Below are positions 25,140-32,558 of a stretch of DNA of 34,702 bases, one piece after another. The notes under the pieces are model-generated. The model did not search any database. It worked only from the letters and a program-made list of their open reading frames with translations, and was not told the origin of the DNA. Location of the stretch: positions 1 to 34,702 of the forward strand of contig JBBDSC010000128.1 of the NCBI GenBank assembly GCA_040905145.1. The letters run 5' to 3'. The stretch's first letter is position 1. Every line of letters starts with the position of its first letter. The translations under genes and the position numbers were made by a program. This DNA is from DATGMS01 sp040905145 (GTDB lineage: Bacteria > Bacteroidota > Bacteroidia > Cytophagales > Cyclobacteriaceae).

Positions 25140-25537
25140 GTTTGGTATATTTTATATAAATATAAGAAGAGAAGCGGGATAGTTAAGTAGGTTAACCGAA
25201 CTGTAATGTTTTGTAGCTTAATTTTTTTTCTTATATTTTGGAAGTAATTTATGAAATCAACAGGATAGCAGACAGTACCCCAATGACATTCACCAGCTTT
25301 AGCAGAGCTTACTTTTGAGGAATAAAATAATTATCAAAACGGCTTTTTTGATGGCTGGATTTTAAAAATATTATATAAAATTCTGCTTTATTTATAATTT
25401 TTGGCAAAATCAATATTTATTATTGTTTTAAACATAAAGGGAATCCAATAAAACAGTTTGATAAACAGACAATTTTATGTATTTTTGGAATACTATCGAA
25501 AAATAGAGACACCCAAACTAGCTTTAATTAAATATAA
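25140..25537. other. About 400 bp AT-rich divergent intergenic region
   Basis: The interval separates ald from the divergent E1 gene. Besides the promoter at 25457-25487 it holds A/T-rich runs and a CAAAACGGCTTTTTTGAT segment with weak self-complementarity. I see no small ORF, RNA gene or operator that I can support. Confidence 0.5.
25457..25487 (+). promoter_or_regulatory. Bacteroidota promoter for the 2-oxoacid dehydrogenase gene
   Basis: TTTG at 25457-25460 is followed by exactly 19 bp and then TATTTTTG at 25480-25487. This is a full match to the Bacteroidota primary sigma consensus (TTTG, N19, TAnnTTTG). Transcription should start near 25492, leaving about 45 nt of leader. Confidence 0.78.
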
Positions 25538-27955
25538 ATGGAACAAGGGGCTACATTATCCAACAAAGAACAGGGTCAGACCATCGATAAAAACCTAATT
25601 TTAAGCGATTATATGCTTGCACAAAAAAGTAGGCAGATCTCTTTAATGGGAAGGAAAGAAGTTTTCATGGGGAAAGCAAAGTTTGGGGTTTTTGGAGATG
25701 GAAAGGAATTAGCTCAATTGGCCATGGCCAGATTTTTTAAAAAAGGGGATTTCAGATCGGGATATTACCGTGATCAGACTTTTATGTTCGCTATTGGGGA
25801 ATTATCGATTCAGGAATTTTTCGCGCAATTATATGCACATGCAGATGTCAAGGCAGAACCTGCCTCAGGCGGGAGGTTAATGAACAGTCATTTTGCCACC
25901 AGGTTTTTGGATGAGGAGGGTAAATGGAAGAACCTGACCAAAATAAGGAACTCCACTGCTGACATTTCTCCAACTGCATCCCAAATGCCAAAGCTATTGG
26001 GGTTGGCCTATGCTTCCAAATTGTTTAGGGAGAATGCTGGATTAAAGGACATGAAGAATTTCAGCATCCAAGGGAACGAAGTGGCCTGGGGTACTATTGG
26101 CAATGCGGCCACGGCTGAGGGGATGTTTTTTGAAACCATCAATGCTGGCGGCGTATTACAGGTTCCCATGATTGTTTCTGTTTGGGATGATGAATATGGG
26201 ATTTCTGTTCCCAACAAATTCCATATGACCAAAGGGAGTATCTCAGAGGTTTTGAAGGGATTTAAAAGAGAGAAAGGAAAAGGAGGGTACGAAATTTTTG
26301 TGGTCAAGGGTTGGGATTACGAGGCGGTCATGGAAACCTATAGGAAAGCTTCAATAATAGCAAGGGAAGAGCATGTTCCCGTAATCATTCATGTGACCGA
26401 TATGACACAACCCCAAGGTCATTCCACTTCTGGTTCTCATGAAAGATATAAATCGAAAGAGAGATTGGCCTGGGAAGCAGATCATGACTGCCTTCTGAGG
26501 TTCAGGAATTATATCCTTGAAAAGGAATTTGCGACAGTTGAAGAATTGAATGAGATTGACCTGCTTTGCAAGCAGGAGGTGAAGGAGGCGAAGGAATTGG
26601 CCTGGAAAGCTTTCTCAAATAATATTAAGTCTGAATTGAATGAAGCAGTATCCTTAATAAATGAAGCGGCACTAAACAGCAATCAAGGAGCCTTTTTGCT
26701 TCAACTGGCCGAAGAGCTGTCGAAAACCATAAACCCGATCAGAAAAGATGTAATCAGTGCAGTCAGAAAAGCGCTGCTAAGCATGAGATTTGATCAAGCC
26801 GATGTACAGGCTAATCTAAAATCGTGGTATGGAGATCAGCAAAAATTAAATGAGGACAGGTATAGCAGCCATTTGTACAGTCAATCCAGATATAGCACAT
26901 CTTTTGTGAAAGAAGTGCCCGCCGAATATAATGAAGAGGCCCTTGTGGTAGATGGAAGGGAGATACTTCAAGCATGTTTTGACAATTTATTGTCCAATGA
27001 CCCCCGTATTTTTGCCCTTGGGGAGGATGTGGGCAAGATTGGAGATGTCAATCAAGGATTTGCTGGTTTGCAAACTAAATATGGGAAATTAAGGGTTACA
27101 GATACAGGAATCAGGGAATGTACCATTATTGGACAGGGTATCGGTGCTGCGTTAAGAGGTTTGAAGCCTATCGCTGAAATCCAATATTTGGATTACCTGT
27201 TATATGCCCTTCAGATTCTTTCAGATGATCTGGCCAGTCTCCATTACAGGACCAAGGGTGGTCAAAAAGCACCGTTGATTGTTCGGACCAGAGGCCATAG
27301 ACTGGAAGGTGTGTGGCATTCAGGCTCGCCAATGAGCATGATACTTGGTAGCCTAAGAGGAATGGTGATTTGTGTGCCCAGAAACATGGTACAGGCCGCA
27401 GGGATGTATAACACGCTGATGAATGCAGATGAACCTGCGCTTATCATTGAAAATCTGAATGGTTATCGTCTAAAAGAAAGAATGCCTTCCAATATTGGAG
27501 AATTTACCGTCCCCATGGGAAAAGCTGAGATTTTAAGAACAGGAACTGACATGACCATTGTAACTTATGGCCCCATGTGCAGAATAATTATGGAGGCTGC
27601 AGAGCAACTCGAAGAGCTTGGGGTTTCTGTAGAGGTAATAGATGTACAGACATTACTTCCCTTTGATACCAATCAGGTGATTGCGGCTTCCATAAAGAAA
27701 ACCAACCGGGTGATTTTTGCGGATGAGGATGTGCCGGGAGGTGCTTCAGCCTATATGATGCAACAAGTGATTGAAGAGCAAGGGGCTTATACATACCTGG
27801 ATTCTGAACCAGCGACCATTGCAGCCAAAGCCCATCGGCCGGCCTATTCTTCTGATGGCGACTACTTTTCCAAACCAAGCGTGGACGATGTGGTAGAAAA
27901 ATCCTACGCCATAATGGGGGAAGTTGACCCTTTAAGTTTTCCCCCTATCTACTAG
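25538..27955 (+). CDS. Fused alpha/beta 2-oxoacid dehydrogenase E1 (branched-chain type)
   Basis: The 805-residue protein fuses E1-alpha (about 20-420) to E1-beta (about 465-805). It would decarboxylate 2-oxo acids, most likely branched-chain ones, passing the acyl group to an E2 encoded elsewhere. The alpha half shows FFKKGDFRSGYYRDQTFMFA, SGGRLMNSHFATR, the ThDP/Mg motif region IGNAATAEGMFFETIN (187-202), where the expected Asp is Asn189, and the RYKSKERLAWE phosphoserine-loop area. The beta half shows IFALGEDVGKIGDV, GIRECTIIGQGIGAAL with the ThDP-activating Glu, a transketolase C-terminal domain and DVQTLLPFD. Fused E1 of this form is common in Bacteroidota. It has its own consensus promoter. 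Confidence 0.92.
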   Translation: MEQGATLSNKEQGQTIDKNLILSDYMLAQKSRQISLMGRKEVFMGKAKFGVFGDGKELAQLAMARFFKKGDFRSGYYRDQTFMFAIGELSIQEFFAQLYAHADVKAEPASGGRLMNSHFATRFLDEEGKWKNLTKIRNSTADISPTASQMPKLLGLAYASKLFRENAGLKDMKNFSIQGNEVAWGTIGNAATAEGMFFETINAGGVLQVPMIVSVWDDEYGISVPNKFHMTKGSISEVLKGFKREKGKGGYEIFVVKGWDYEAVMETYRKASIIAREEHVPVIIHVTDMTQPQGHSTSGSHERYKSKERLAWEADHDCLLRFRNYILEKEFATVEELNEIDLLCKQEVKEAKELAWKAFSNNIKSELNEAVSLINEAALNSNQGAFLLQLAEELSKTINPIRKDVISAVRKALLSMRFDQADVQANLKSWYGDQQKLNEDRYSSHLYSQSRYSTSFVKEVPAEYNEEALVVDGREILQACFDNLLSNDPRIFALGEDVGKIGDVNQGFAGLQTKYGKLRVTDTGIRECTIIGQGIGAALRGLKPIAEIQYLDYLLYALQILSDDLASLHYRTKGGQKAPLIVRTRGHRLEGVWHSGSPMSMILGSLRGMVICVPRNMVQAAGMYNTLMNADEPALIIENLNGYRLKERMPSNIGEFTVPMGKAEILRTGTDMTIVTYGPMCRIIMEAAEQLEELGVSVEVIDVQTLLPFDTNQVIAASIKKTNRVIFADEDVPGGASAYMMQQVIEEQGAYTYLDSEPATIAAKAHRPAYSSDGDYFSKPSVDDVVEKSYAIMGEVDPLSFPPIY

Positions 27956-28034
27956 ACTGAAATTCAAGTAGGAGGAAGACCGACAGACACAAGGTATCAA
28001 GTACGAGGTACAAAGAAAGATTCAGATTGCCTAG

Positions 28035-28164
28035 GTTTTATTGCCCCGTCTTTCAGGGCAGGGGAAAGGAATGGGGAGAAAAGTTAGGCTTTAGCCCCAT
28101 TAAATTAAAGGCCCTCCCGGGATAATGTTATCAATGATAGAAGAAACATTGTCAACTAAATTCA
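28035..28164. repeat. REP/MITE-like intergenic repeat, copy B, with shared 15-mer
   Basis: 28035-28128 matches copy A at 20965-21052 in order: GGTTTTA, TTGCCC, TTTCAGGGC, GGCTTTAGCCCCATTAA, CCGGGATAATG. Then TGTCAACTAAATTCA at 28150-28164 is identical to 21195-21209. Upstream, GGAAGACCGA also appears near both copies. The element lies downstream of the E1 gene in a 248-bp gap with no gene. Confidence 0.75.
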
Positions 28165-28203
28165 CCAAGATGTTAAGACAGGAGTTGGAAAGCCCCTAAC
28201 TTC

Positions 28204-28875
28204 TTACCTTGTAATTTGTGAAAGGGTAAAATCAGGGGAGGAAACAACATTACTTTTATTAAGGGCCCTGTCTTGGATTTGAACATCAATTCTTATCGTG
28301 TCATTTCTAAAAACGGAATTCCAACCCAGGGAAAGCATGGAATATTTAACGGTGCCCTCTATGGCCCTGTCCCGGTCCTCTGCCAGAATCCTTGGAAACC
28401 GTCCATTAAAGGTAGAATAAAATGGAGCTCCGGCGAAGTCATATTCCGAATAATCACCACCCCGTTTTATATAAAACTTAATAAATATGTTGTATTGATC
28501 TGGATTGATTTTCACCCATATAGTATCCTTTACTTCTGTATTATCTATTAAAGGATTAATGACCCAGTCACGATTATTGAAGCTCGGAGCATCCGGGGGC
28601 CTTATTCCATACGTGATTAAATTGCCTTCAGCATCCGTTTGGTAATCCAATGGATGGAAAGGAGGCTCAACTTCTCTGGGACTTAATCCCAAATCCCCCT
28701 CTGCATCCCTGAAATCAACAGAAACAACCAAGGAGTCAGAGGAATTGGTTTCTATATATCCCAGACTGTTGAAACTGATCTGAGGAACAGCGGGGAAATC
28801 ATCAGGCGGGGAAACACAACTGATATTAAACCCTCCTAAAAACAAGAATATATATATATACCTTTTAACCTTCAT
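28204..28875 (-). CDS. Lipoprotein of unknown function, beta-rich
   Basis: I do not recognise a named family. The 223-residue protein has an SPII signal with lipobox FNISC (Cys20), followed by an exposed CVSPPDDFP linker. The mature part has short beta strands and many acidic residues, with notable segments DFRDAEGDLGLSPREVEPPFHP, GDYSEYDFAGAPFYSTFNGRFPRI, and LGWNSVFRNDTIRIDVQIQDRALN. The repeated DxxGD-like turns and the immunoglobulin-like alternation suggest a surface or periplasmic binding protein. It probably sits in the outer membrane. The gene diverges from the LuxE-like gene with 73 bp between their starts. Confidence 0.78.
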   Translation of the reverse strand: MKVKRYIYIFLFLGGFNISCVSPPDDFPAVPQISFNSLGYIETNSSDSLVVSVDFRDAEGDLGLSPREVEPPFHPLDYQTDAEGNLITYGIRPPDAPSFNNRDWVINPLIDNTEVKDTIWVKINPDQYNIFIKFYIKRGGDYSEYDFAGAPFYSTFNGRFPRILAEDRDRAIEGTVKYSMLSLGWNSVFRNDTIRIDVQIQDRALNKSNVVSSPDFTLSQITR

Positions 28876-28948
28876 ATCGATAAAGTAAATTTACAATTAA
28901 TATTGGTATTATAAAATTGATAAAAATCGTCAATAAACTAATAAAACG

Positions 28949-29938
28949 ATGGATTATTTCAAAGGTTTTTCTGCTAAATTAAATGACTCAAAAAGTTTTG
29001 ATTTTGAAGAAATGGCATTGGAACTTTTTTATTTTCAGGCGGCACACAATAAAACTTATCAATCATTTGTAAATGCGAGGGGAATAGTAACCAATCAAGT
29101 GAAAAACATTGCACAGATTCCTTTTTTGCCTATTCAATTTTTTAAATCCCATCAGGTGGTGACGGGGAATCCTGATGACTACAGGAAATTTTATTCAAGC
29201 AGTGGCACTACGGGTGCTATTAACAGCAAACATTATATCTGGTCAGAGGAGTTTTATCTTGAAAATGCCCAGCGGATATTTGAGAAGCAATATGGGGCTT
29301 TGAGCAATTATCATGTACTGGCTCTTTTGCCGGGTTATTTGGAAAGAAAAGGCAGCTCTTTGGTAACTATGGCAGATCATTTTATAAAAAAAACAGGGTC
29401 AGAACATTCAGGCTTTTACTTATATAATCACCAAGAGCTTATTGACAAATTGGTCCTACTGAAAGACAGTCCACGGCAAATTATTTTAATTGGTGTGACT
29501 TTTGCTTTGTTGGATCTGGCGGAGGAAAACCTGCCATCTTTATCCAATTTGATGGTGGTGGAAACAGGAGGGATGAAAGGAAGACGAAAGGAAATCATCA
29601 GGGAAGAAGTTCATGAAATTCTTTGCCGCAGATTTGGCTTGGATGAAATCCATTCCGAATATGGTATGACGGAGTTAATGTCCCAGGCCTATGCCAAAGG
29701 TCAGGGGAAATATACCTTGCCTAGTACCATGCGCGTTCTTTTGAGGGATACCCATGATCCTTTATCCTTGAGCAATAGAACGCACGGCGGGGTCAATGTC
29801 ATTGATTTGGCGAATTTTCATTCTTGTGCTTTTATAGAAACCCAGGATTTGGGAAGATATGATGAGGAGGGGAATTTGGAAGTCCTGGGAAGATTTGATA
29901 ACAGTGAGATGAGAGGTTGCAATTTAATGGTCAATTAA
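28949..29938 (+). CDS. LuxE-like acyl-protein synthetase family protein
   Basis: The 329-residue protein is related to LuxE and phenylacetate-CoA-ligase-like adenylating enzymes. Visible motifs are the AMP-binding phosphate loop FYSSSGTTGAINSKHYIW (about 86-103), a core strand in HVLALLPGYLERKGSSLV, the VVETGGMKGRRKEIIREE segment, SEYGMTELMSQAYA (adenylation A5-like) and DLGRYDEEGNLEVLGRFDN near the end. LuxE activates fatty acids to acyl-AMP and transfers them to a reductase cysteine, but no lux-type partners are here, so the acceptor is unknown. The protein may activate an acyl group for modification or for exopolymer use. A short lipoprotein gene follows 52 bp downstream with its own promoter. 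Confidence 0.85.
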   Translation: MDYFKGFSAKLNDSKSFDFEEMALELFYFQAAHNKTYQSFVNARGIVTNQVKNIAQIPFLPIQFFKSHQVVTGNPDDYRKFYSSSGTTGAINSKHYIWSEEFYLENAQRIFEKQYGALSNYHVLALLPGYLERKGSSLVTMADHFIKKTGSEHSGFYLYNHQELIDKLVLLKDSPRQIILIGVTFALLDLAEENLPSLSNLMVVETGGMKGRRKEIIREEVHEILCRRFGLDEIHSEYGMTELMSQAYAKGQGKYTLPSTMRVLLRDTHDPLSLSNRTHGGVNVIDLANFHSCAFIETQDLGRYDEEGNLEVLGRFDNSEMRGCNLMVN

Positions 29939-29939
29939 T

Positions 29940-29970
29940 TTTGTATTCCTTCAAGAATTAAACATCTTTG
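29940..29970 (+). promoter_or_regulatory. Promoter for the 39-residue lipoprotein gene
   Basis: TTTG at 29940-29943, just after the LuxE-like stop codon, lies 19 bp upstream of CATCTTTG (29963-29970), which matches five of six fixed positions of TAnnTTTG. Transcription would start near 29975, with a leader of about 15 nt. Confidence 0.5.
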
Positions 29971-29990
29971 GTGTTAGAAAAATAAATTTT

Positions 29991-30110
29991 ATGAAAAGAT
30001 TAGTAGTCGTAGTAGCAGCTTCCGCCCTTTTGGCTTTAGGAGCTTGCGCATCCAGTAAACCGTGCCCCGCATATGCGAAAGCTATGGATTCCCAGGAGGT
30101 TAGGGGATAA
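29991..30110 (+). CDS. Small lipoprotein, 39 residues
   Basis: The open frame from ATG at 29991 to TAA at 30108-30110 encodes MKRLVVVVAASALLALGAC, an SPII signal whose lipobox LGAC ends at Cys19, followed by about 20 residues (ASSKPCPAYAKAMDSQEVRG) with a second cysteine at Cys25. Such short lipoproteins with a CPAYxK core occur in related genomes, from memory. A promoter with correct spacing lies just upstream, which supports expression. The function is unknown; an envelope role is likely. It is too short for a normal gene-length filter and is easily missed in annotation. Confidence 0.72.
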   Translation: MKRLVVVVAASALLALGACASSKPCPAYAKAMDSQEVRG

Positions 30111-30123
30111 AAAATAAGCTGAA

Positions 30124-31281
30124 CTAGTAGTCAGCATATTTTTTTATGTCCTCCAGGCTGATGCGTTCATCCCCAAGGATCATAAGTCTTTCCACCACAT
30201 TTCTGAGCTCCCTTATATTGCCGGTCCAGGGGATTTCCTGAAGCCTTTTCATGGCATCTTTGTCGATTTTCTTTTTGGATGTGCCATATTCTTTAGCAAG
30301 GTCTTGCAGAAACCTTTCTACCAGTAGAGGAATGTCTTCTTTACGCTCTTTAAGTGGGGGGACCTGAATCAAAATAACGCTTAACCGATGGTATAAATCT
30401 ACCCTAAATCTTCCTTCCTCTATTTCTCTTTTCAGGTCTTTATTAGTGGCGGCTACTACTCTCACGTCTACTTTAATGTCTTTTTCCCCACCAACCCTTA
30501 TAATCCTATGTTCTTGCAAGGCCCTTAAAACTTTCGCTTGTGCGGAAAGGCTCATGTCACCTATTTCATCCAGGAACAAAGTCCCTCCTGTAGCCTGTTC
30601 GAATTTTCCCTGCCGCTGTTTTATGGCGGAAGTAAAAGCTCCTTTTTCATGTCCAAATAATTCGCTCTCAATTAATTCTGCAGGTATTGCGGCACAGTTT
30701 ACGGCAATAAACGGGGCGCTGGACCTATTGCTTTTTTGATGGATCCAATGGGCCACCAATTCCTTGCCGGTCCCATTGGCGCCCGTGATCAAAACCCTGG
30801 CATCGGTTGGCCCTACTTTCTCTATCGTTTCTTTTACCTGCTGCAAGGCCTTTGAATTTCCCACCATATCCAGCTTTCTTGTCAGTTTCTTTTTAAGGAC
30901 AGTGGTTTCGGTGAGCAAATTATTTTTTTCCAGGGCATTTCTCACCGTCAGCAGGAGCCGGTTTAAGTCAGGAGGCTTGGGGATAAAATCAAAAGCGCCT
31001 TTTTTTGTGGCTTCAACAGCAGTTTCAATGGAACCATGTGCTGAGATCATGATGAATTGGGGCTGTTTTTCCATGGCATTTACCTTATCCAGTACCTCAA
31101 TGCCATCCATTTTAGGCATTTTGACATCGCAAAGTACAAGGTCAAAATCCTGGCTTTCTATCATTTCTACACCTTCTTCACCATCCTGAGCTTCAAAAAT
31201 TTGATACTTTTCATATTCTAATATTTCTTTTAAAGTATCTCTAATGACCTTCTCGTCATCTATTATTAATATTTTTGGCAT
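30124..31281 (-). CDS. Sigma-54 activator-like response regulator lacking a DNA-binding domain
   Basis: The start is ATG at 31279-31281, giving 385 residues. The receiver domain (1-118) has IIDDE, phospho-acceptor Asp52 (LVLCDVKMPKMDG), Ser80 and Lys102. The AAA+ domain (about 140-370) has Walker A GANGTGKE (167-174), Walker B GGTLFLDEIG (232-241), VRVVAATNKDLK, RFRVDLYHRLSV and WTGNIRELRNVVERLM. The sigma-54 contact loop reads GAFTSA (214-219) instead of GAFTGA. The protein ends at DIKKYADY with no Fis-type HTH, so it should bind no specific DNA and may act from solution. A longer open frame upstream overlaps the RNase P RNA gene and is not used. No histidine kinase gene is next to it. Confidence 0.93.
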   Translation of the reverse strand: MPKILIIDDEKVIRDTLKEILEYEKYQIFEAQDGEEGVEMIESQDFDLVLCDVKMPKMDGIEVLDKVNAMEKQPQFIMISAHGSIETAVEATKKGAFDFIPKPPDLNRLLLTVRNALEKNNLLTETTVLKKKLTRKLDMVGNSKALQQVKETIEKVGPTDARVLITGANGTGKELVAHWIHQKSNRSSAPFIAVNCAAIPAELIESELFGHEKGAFTSAIKQRQGKFEQATGGTLFLDEIGDMSLSAQAKVLRALQEHRIIRVGGEKDIKVDVRVVAATNKDLKREIEEGRFRVDLYHRLSVILIQVPPLKERKEDIPLLVERFLQDLAKEYGTSKKKIDKDAMKRLQEIPWTGNIRELRNVVERLMILGDERISLEDIKKYADY

Positions 31282-31309
31282 AAAAACGTGTTTTTTTAAA
31301 AGTATAAAA

Positions 31310-31731
31310 GTGCAAGCCGATAAGCCGGATTCTGTCTCCAGTCCCGATCCAATAGTTACTATCAGAATCGGGGCGGTACTTGTCATTTATCTAGTTCCGG
31401 CCTCACGGCCGGAATCTATCGATCTACCCACCCTGATTTCCTGACCTCAATCGGGTCAGAGATAGAACGAGCAGTTCTTAGATCAGGGCCTATTTGATCT
31501 TTCAACCCATAAGGTTTGCCTCGCAATACCGATCACCCGGTATCCGGTGGGCTCTTACCCCACCTTTTCACCCTTACCACGCCTGGGGCGTGGCGGTATA
31601 TTTTCTGTGGCACTGTCTGTAATCGCGCCGTCTCCGGCACGACCCCTTCCTGTTAGGAAGTATGGCGCTCTATGTTGCCCGGACTTTCCTCTCTCCCGAT
31701 AATATCAGGACAGCGACAAGCCAGCTTGCAC
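31310..31731 (-). ncRNA. rnpB: RNase P RNA
   Basis: The minus strand carries a bacterial class A RNase P RNA of about 420 nt. The P1 helix pairs GTGCAAGC at the 5' end (31724-31731) with GCTTGCAC at the 3' end (31310-31317). The conserved core word GAGGAAAGTCCGGGC lies near the 5' end, an ACAGAA word further in, and AGACAGAATCCGGCTTATCG near the 3' end. P1 is followed by T-rich TTTTATACTTTT, a likely terminator. A -7 promoter box lies just upstream. RNase P trims the 5' leader of tRNA precursors. Ends are placed by pairing and may be off by a few bases. Confidence 0.96.
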
Positions 31732-31735
31732 TGCA

Positions 31736-31743
31736 CAAAAATA
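31736..31743 (-). promoter_or_regulatory. -7 promoter box of rnpB
   Basis: On the minus strand this reads TATTTTTG, a full TAnnTTTG match. It is 4 nt upstream of the P1 helix 5' end at 31731, the distance expected between a Bacteroidota -7 box and the start site. A TTG further upstream has a spacer of 22 bp, longer than ideal. Confidence 0.65.
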
Positions 31744-31853
31744 AGCTTTTTTAATCTGAAAGACACAACCTTTCCTTTTTTCACCTTTGACTTTCATGAA
31801 AAAGGCAAGTATTATTGTAAAGAGAGTAACCAATAACTTAATGACAAAATTCC

Positions 31854-31861
31854 TACCTTTG
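31854..31861 (+). promoter_or_regulatory. Candidate -7 box for the DUF3109 gene
   Basis: TACCTTTG fits TAnnTTTG. Transcription would start near 31866, about 20 nt before the ATG at 31887. I find no TTTG at the -33 position. Confidence 0.4.
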
Positions 31862-31886
31862 TATTTAGAATTAAAATTATACCGGA

Positions 31887-32483
31887 ATGATCTTAGTGGG
31901 AAAGGCAGTAATCAGCGACGATATCAAAGAAAATTTCTTTGTTTGCGATTTGGGAAAATGTAAGGGGGCTTGCTGTGTGGAGGGTGATGCCGGCGCACCT
32001 TTAGAGGATGAGGAAACCAGCGTCCTGGAAGAGATCTATCCAATGATAAAAGATTACATCACTGAAGAGGGTAGAGAGGTTATCGAGAAACAAGGTACCT
32101 GGGTGATCGATAGGGATGGAGATAAAGGAACGCCCACCATTGGGAACAATGGTGCCTGTGCTTATTCCATAAAAGATGAAAAGGGCATCCTTAAATGTGG
32201 TATTGAGCAAGCGAATCTGGAGGGAAGAGTAGGTTTTAAAAAGCCGGTAAGCTGTCACCTGTATCCCATAAGGGTTACAAAATATGATGATTTTGAGGCA
32301 TTGAATTATGACCGATGGCATATTTGTGATGCAGCTTGTGTCCTGGGCAATAAATTGGGAGTGCCGATTTATAAATTTCTCAAAGAGGCACTGATCCGGA
32401 AGTATGGAGAAAGCTGGTATCAGGAATTGGTACAGGAAATTGAAGGAAAAGAATTTCAGGAAGCCACGATGAAAGAATTGTAG
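31887..32483 (+). CDS. DUF3109 family cysteine-rich protein
   Basis: The 198-residue cytoplasmic protein has nine cysteines in a pattern typical of DUF3109: Cys20, Cys25, Cys29 and Cys30 in CDLGKCKGACC, then Cys91 (GACAYS), Cys104 (KCGI), Cys123 (KPVSCHLYPIRV), and Cys147 and Cys151 in WHICDAAC. The spacing suggests an iron-sulfur or zinc site, as in the related YkgJ-type proteins, but no function is known. The acidic GDAGAPLEDEET loop is also characteristic. The gene diverges from rnpB and precedes the M48 protease gene by about 75 bp. Confidence 0.9.
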   Translation: MILVGKAVISDDIKENFFVCDLGKCKGACCVEGDAGAPLEDEETSVLEEIYPMIKDYITEEGREVIEKQGTWVIDRDGDKGTPTIGNNGACAYSIKDEKGILKCGIEQANLEGRVGFKKPVSCHLYPIRVTKYDDFEALNYDRWHICDAACVLGNKLGVPIYKFLKEALIRKYGESWYQELVQEIEGKEFQEATMKEL

Positions 32484-32558
32484 ACTTGCCCCGGGGATAA
32501 ACTTGAGGATGATTGTAAACACCAGAGGATTGATTTTAAATTTATACTTTAAAAGGCT

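Noticed and set aside
31282..31386. 35-codon extension of the response regulator
   Set aside because: It overlaps the 3' end of the RNase P RNA gene, and the receiver domain begins exactly at the internal ATG.
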